Below, piece by piece: positions 59,330 through 64,000 of a DNA stretch of 64,000 nt (positions are counted from its first letter, which is position 1; each line of letters opens with the position of its first letter). The notes below the pieces were generated by a model. The model saw only the letters and a list, made by a program, of their open reading frames with translations, had not been told where the DNA came from and made no database searches. The stretch spans positions 59,088,001 through 59,152,000 of the forward strand of contig CM060733.1 in assembly GCA_030704615.1 (NCBI GenBank), written 5' to 3'. The position numbers and the translations under genes were made by a program. This DNA comes from Takakia lepidozioides (taxonomy: Eukaryota; Streptophyta; Takakiopsida; Takakiales; Takakiaceae).

Positions 59330-60555
59330 ATACCCTGCTAGGTGGACTCGCTCAGGAGGGTTACTATCTTCCAGGACTTGCACTGCCAAAGGATGCTTGC
59401 AACTGTCAAGGTTTGAGGTCGCCATCATTGTCTTCTTGGCCGTTAATGGAATGGTAGAAGCGGTCTGCAAGTGATCAATGCTTGAAATTGAACCCATGGG
59501 TGCTGTGTGTCTTTTGAGATGTACAGCCTCAATGGCCAGGTACTGCCTCGTTGACAATTCCGCAGATTGACTTTTTCGTTATCTTTGATTAGCTTGGAAA
59601 AGAAAGGAGGGGACTATATAACAGCCACTGGGCTTTGAAAGAGCGAGAAAAAAAGAAGAGGGAAAAAATGTACATATTGCATCAACAGGAAGCCAGAGGA
59701 AGAAAGGCTCTTTGGGGGGGGGAGGGGGGGTGCTGGTTTGAATTTGAGCAGCAGCTTCTACATATCAGAGGTAATTCTGTGACCTGCAAAGCTACTGGTA
59801 GACCTCAACACCAAGGAATAGCAGGGAATATAGTTGAGGTTGTTGCAGCCCAACTACTAGATTTGGGGAGAAAGAACTTCGGGCCATACTTACTGCCAAG
59901 GCCTCTAGACATCACCAGATATGAAAGTTTCACAAGCTCTCTGAAAGCACTGTAGAAAAGGTTTCCATCTGTTGATTGTTAAGTGGGTCCATGGCATCAA
60001 CACTTTTTGTTGGTCAATTTTATGACGTGGTTCATAGCAGCTATTAATTGGGAATCTGGGTGCTTGGTCTAGGCCCACACAATATCAACGGTTGATGCCA
60101 TGCCCACCACAGATTCTACCACCTCGCATCGAGCTCATGCTGGTTGAGCAGGATGGGAACGTTGTCGATCTTATTTCCCATGCCCTTGCTCTTCCCCCTC
60201 TGTAAGTTCTCCTTCGCCACGACAATGCTTGAAGTGCTAAAGAGAGAGAGACATCCAGCAAGGAAAGAGAGTTTAGAATCCTTGTAAATGGCATTGATTA
60301 GCAACCTTCCATGGATCACATTGGCTATATTTGGATTGGAATTAGTAGATGGGATTTGAAGGGAAGGTTGAATATCTACCAGGGAATTGAGGTATCTGGT
60401 CTATACACGAAGGAAAAATCTTGAGGGCAGGGTAATCGATTGGTCAAATCAAATGGAATGAAGCTTCATCAGTACTGTGGCATCCTCAAGATTGATGAGC
60501 CCCTGCAATAAAATAGTAAACCAAATCCAGCAGTGCAGGGAGAGATGATGGACTC
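59330..60555. other. Spacer without recognised gene
   Basis: Contains a G-rich run at 59716-59730. A minus-strand run at 60230-60120 (SSIVVAKENLQRGKSKGMGN) after a TTTAG acceptor is exon-like, but unidentified. Confidence 0.35.
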
Positions 60556-60558
60556 ATA

Positions 60559-60637
60559 AGACTTAGCCTTGTGGCCATAGACCCGCGCCCAGTTTGGGCG
60601 GGACAAAAGGACCAGAAACTCCGGTAGTATGACTTAC
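60559..60637 (-). mobile_element. 3' end of the CR1/L2-like LINE touching a kinesin exon
   Basis: Matches 47377-47490 with an internal gap: the CGCGCCCAGTTTG and TAGCCTTGTGGCCAT blocks and GTAGTA.GACTTAC at the 5' edge. The minus-strand GTAAGTC at 60637-60631, which would be the donor of the adjacent exon, lies in this LINE-like sequence. Confidence 0.75.
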
Positions 60638-60729
60638 CTTTCCTGTTTGGCCATAAGCAAATATGGACACATTATAACCATCTAGACCCGCAGACTGTAC
60701 AAGAGGCTGGATGTCTTGGAAAATATCGC
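60638..60729 (-). pseudogene. Kinesin motor-domain exon (fragment)
   Basis: After a TTTGTTACAG acceptor, 92 nt encode GDIFQDIQPLVQSAGLDGYN followed by VSIFAYGQTGK. This is the kinesin motor segment leading into the ATP-binding loop; DGYNVSIFAYGQT is closest to plant kinesin-14 proteins as I remember them. The loop is cut: the usual G-x-x-x-x-G-K-T is not complete in the exon. I found no other motor exons on either side. It is most likely an isolated gene fragment. Confidence 0.75.
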
Positions 60730-60734
60730 CTGTA

Positions 60735-61295
60735 ACAAAGAATGCAAACTGTTATCCTCAGAATATCACGATATTAATTCTAAGATCAGTCATCCATCTT
60801 GGAAATAAAAATAAATTACTAGGTTAGCTTCAAGCCCCCGTCATCAGACATTAGCAGTGATTCCATTCCCCGCACTCCACCCCAATTTACTTCTTTCTCT
60901 CCCAAATAGTAGATAATCACTCTACCGGGCCATGTCATTGAGAAGGCGATTGCGGCACTCTCCCCGCCATATAAGAAGATTGCGGCGCCCTCCCTCCAAT
61001 GGATGCAGGCGGCACAAAATGCCGACTCGGTTCATCCTCAATCTCGTACTCCCTGTACGACGGCAGCCCCCAGCCCCAGGAGTTTCGCACTCCTCCTCCT
61101 GTATCCCTCATCTGTCTACAGCTTTGAAATTGATCTAGAAAATGTTGTTCCAAACATGAGGGTGAAGTAGCTACAAAGAAAGGACAAAGTCCGAGTCACC
61201 TTTAAAGCTAGTCAAGGGATGGCAGTAACGATTCTTGAAGGCATTCAAATCCTAGGCAATGATAGCAAACCGCCCTGCTAAAACAAATGAAGGCA
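60735..61295. other. Spacer with an unassigned short frame
   Basis: A minus-strand ATG frame at 61153-60935 (72 codons, GLPSYREYEIEDEPSRHFVP) has a splice-acceptor-like TTTTCTAG inside. It could be an upstream exon of the kinesin fragment or unrelated. Nothing else is recognised. Confidence 0.3.
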
Positions 61296-61300
61296 CAACG

Positions 61301-62460
61301 TCATATAATAAGGTCGACAGGAATCTGCAGTGGTGGACCGGCGTACTGTGCATGCTGATTCAACGTGATACTCTCAACCACAGCAAGTGTGGCACCATAG
61401 TTGGCACCAATCCTAGCAGGTTGACCTAGGGAAGCAACCTGCCAACGCTCAATCAAGATTGTCCCTACTAAATTCTTGATGTGCAGGAAAATCTCGACTC
61501 GTATTTTCCCATCACTTTTCGTTAACCAGTATTTCAGATCATCTCGGAGCATTTATAGGGACTCCGAATCTCCAACCTCCACGACGACAAAGGATGGTCA
61601 GTCAGATAGCAAATGACGAGAAGAAGGCTTCCAAGCGACGTCGGGTTCCTTAGATCTCTCTTCCTAATTCCCGAATTTGGTGATCCAAGTGGTTTTATCG
61701 AGCTTCGTGTAGGATCACTCAACTCCTCAAATATATACTTAAACTCCTTTGGCACCAATCCTAGCAGGTTGACCTAGGGAAACAACCTGCCAACGCTCAA
61801 TCAAGATTGTCCCTACTAAATTCTTGATGTGCAGGAAAATCTCGACTCGTATTTTCCCATCACTTTTCGTTAACCAGTATTTCAGATCATCTCGGAGCAT
61901 TTCTAGGGACTCCGAATCTCCAACCTCCACGACAAAGGATGGTCAGTCAGATAGCAAATGACAAGAAGAAGGCTTCCAAGCGACGTCGGGTTCCTTAGAT
62001 CTCTCTTCCTAATTCCCGAATTTGGTGATCCAAGTGGTTTTATCGAGCTTCGTGTAGGATCACTCAACTCCTCAAATATATACTTAAACTCCTTTGCCGC
62101 GCACTCATGCACCACTCCAGGCCTCAACTTGACGATCGGAGTTTCCTCTACCTTGTCATAAAGAAAAGCCATCCGAAGTAGGCTAGATCTCCTCTCGCGG
62201 AGGCCATCAATCTGCTCAAAAACCCCTTGAGAAACACCAATAAATGCCAAGTATGGACATCCTTGGCCCTCAATCAAACGATCCATCAGATTCTTACATT
62301 TCCCTCTAAAAGAAGTCACACTTGAGAAAATCACTGTAGGTATATTGGGGTATCCATCCAGCACTTCTTCGTTCTCAAACTCCAAGGTTGGAGTTGAATC
62401 CCTTGAAATACAACCATAGGACACAAACTCAGCAGGGTGATTGCAGCCTAGAATGTCCAT
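61301..62460 (-). pseudogene. Unidentified protein gene disrupted by tandem duplication
   Basis: From ATG 62460 the frame reads MDILGCNHPAEFVSYGCISR, IPTVIFSSVTSFRGKCKNLM, YLAFIGVSQGVFEQIDGL, EFKYIFEELSDPTRSSIKPL and NPTSLGSLLLVICYLTDHP. The continuation VVEVGDSESLEMLRDDLKYW, ILIERWQV and LGQPARIGA lies one frame off, and the end is NYGATLAVVESITLNQHAQY, stopping at 61301. The frame break falls at a TTT run in both duplicated copies. The 347-bp duplication is not a multiple of three. I do not recognise the family. Confidence 0.5.
61401..62094 (+). repeat. 347-bp tandem duplication
   Basis: TTGGCACCAATCCTAGCAGG starts at 61401 and again at 61748. The two units are nearly identical, with a few base changes and a 3-bp difference (ACGACGACAAAGG versus ACGACAAAGG). 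The high identity indicates a recent event. Confidence 0.95.
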
Positions 62461-62469
62461 AATGCGACA

Positions 62470-64000
62470 CGATCACGAGTACATGAGATGTCCTTAAGCT
62501 GGCGCGAGTTTTGAAAAATAAATTTTGTGACCGTCGGATGAAGTCGATCCAGATCGTCAGCCAAAAGTACCGTGTCAAAATAATATGGGCTGGATTTTCA
62601 AAAATAAAAATAAATCAATTCAAATCAAATTAAAAATAACGAAATTCTCTAATCTAATTAATCTGTGCCCTCAACCTATAGGAAATGCGTATTTTTTTTG
62701 TTAAGGAAGTTCTTATAAATCTATGTTTTTCAAGTAGTAAAGCTTAATACAAAAATAACTAATTTCTATGCTCTTCAAAAGTCCCTAACATTTTATGGAC
62801 TACATATTTTAGTGTAAGATAAGCCATTCTAGATTCCTCAAAATGGGGGTGATCATAATGTGAGTCCTTTTTTATAGTGGCATTGAAAATTGACCAAGAA
62901 CAAAGTACATAATCATCAAATTATGGACTATGACATTTTACTAGGGACTTTTTAAAAAGTCCTTAACTTTCAATATACTTAGTATTTTGAAATGAAACTT
63001 GAAAGAGTGGGTGGAGCCTCTAGTGCATATTATCCTTTAGAGACATTTATTCAAATATTCCATTCGATTGAAGAGTGTGAATGTATACCATCAATCTATG
63101 TCCAGGAAAAACTGTGTTGTGACAGCAAAAAATGGACACCAACAACCCAGCATCCCAGTCTCCACCACTATATAACGCCATCTTGAAGAACAACCCGAAT
63201 CCGGCGACCTAATCCACAAATCAAATCAAACTGCCAACTTTCTTACACGAATCTGCCTTCAATCTGCTCAGCTGATTGTGTGAGCTCCAATTTTGATCCA
63301 CATTGTTGAACTAACTCGTCACATCACAAAACTATTTACCGACCGGTATTGCACCCATTCCATACACCCTGAAAAAACAGAAACTGAGACGAATCCAAGT
63401 TCCAAGGCCGGCCAAGTTCTTCACACCCAAATCACATCCACAAGAACCCACAATCTCTGCACACAAATTTCACCCACACCTCCACCCACAATCATAATCG
63501 CAATAAGCTTGCACAATTGTCTCCCTTCGCCTCATCCCAGGCATCAAACAAATTTTGTGAGCAAGCAACACGAATGTCATTCATTTGTTTTCTGAAAACT
63601 TGAATCAAATCCATTGATTTCTCATATTTCCAACTAATTTGTTTTCTGAAAATTTGAAACCATCCATTTGTTTTGTCAGAATTTGAATTGTACTATGTGT
63701 ACATCCGTTTTAAAGTGCAGGTTAGTATGAACTTGATGATACAATATCCTCATGAATGATCAAATAATGTTTATTTGGGCCGGTCTAATTGAAATTAAAG
63801 TTGAATTCATGTCAGTATCTGGTGGTATTGTGCAAATGTTTGAGCCTCGATTATTGTCTTTCATATGCATGACGATGATCAAGTTAATTGAATCATCATT
63901 TAATCAGCCTAGTTCAGGTGTTCAGTGCAAATGTTTTTAAGAACCAAGATTACGTTCAATCTTTGATGTTGCTTAAAACTGATCATAGACTTTTTGTCAA
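62470..64000. other. AT-rich right edge, no gene seen
   Basis: Upstream side of the unidentified gene, then AT-rich DNA with short frames. Near 63595-63680, TTTGTTTTCTGAAAA.TTGAA occurs twice as a small direct repeat. Confidence 0.4.

Noticed and set aside
59716-59732. G-run as a possible quadruplex element
   Set aside because: A simple G tract with one interruption; such runs also occur at 45521 and 49801 and have no linked feature.
1-64000. CRISPR arrays, rRNA and bacterial operon features
   Set aside because: No regularly spaced short repeats with unique spacers, no rRNA-like blocks; the content is nuclear plant DNA.

Overview
The window is nuclear DNA from a land plant. It holds interrupted single-copy plant genes, chromodomain Ty3/gypsy LTR elements, several LINE families, old DNA-transposon debris and long AT-rich spacers. 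The autophagy gene ATG14, an ATL-type RING-H2 pair with an identical intron, an SLC25A44-like carrier and an LRR receptor-like N terminus are all plant types. The repeat mixture (piggyBac remains, a LINE with a restriction-endonuclease-like tail, a CR1/L2-like LINE) suggests a repeat-rich genome, perhaps a fern or lycophyte. That placement is inference only.

Layout. 1-485: start of a leucine-rich-repeat protein running off the left edge (minus strand). 2.2-6.9 kb: a dispersed repeat and a 5'-truncated, decayed LINE. 9.7-10.85 kb: an intact intronless mitochondrial carrier with a TATA box. 13.8-15.3 kb and 22.9-24.9 kb: two paralogous RING-H2 genes, the first with a frameshifted tail. Between them lie SINE-like units, a gypsy-RT/piggyBac chimera, an unidentified decayed coding region and a perfect 37-bp hairpin. 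26.2-42.4 kb: a transposon block with a LINE 3' end split by a solo LTR, a gypsy/LINE chimeric reading frame, a long decayed chromovirus, nested inverted repeats, a 120-bp tandem array, a second gypsy remnant, an LTR fragment and a LINE fragment with a nuclease-like tail. 44.7-52.8 kb: a multi-exon ATG14 gene whose introns hold several LINE pieces, one with a 16-bp target-site duplication. 56.1-57.3 kb: a membrane-anchored FkbM-like methyltransferase with one frameshift. 60.6 kb: a lone kinesin motor exon. 61.3-62.5 kb: an unidentified coding region disrupted by a 347-bp tandem duplication.

Every host gene recognised here lies on the minus strand. The genes do not form one pathway (autophagy, ubiquitin ligation, mitochondrial transport, membrane methyltransferase, receptor). 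ATG14 acts in the PI3-kinase complex that starts autophagosomes, and the RING proteins are probably E3 ligases. I found no CRISPR array, rRNA or intact tRNA. The best-supported new points are the reconstructed ATG14 exon chain, the transposon chimeras, the solo LTR with target-site duplication, the perfect hairpin and the structured tandem repeats.
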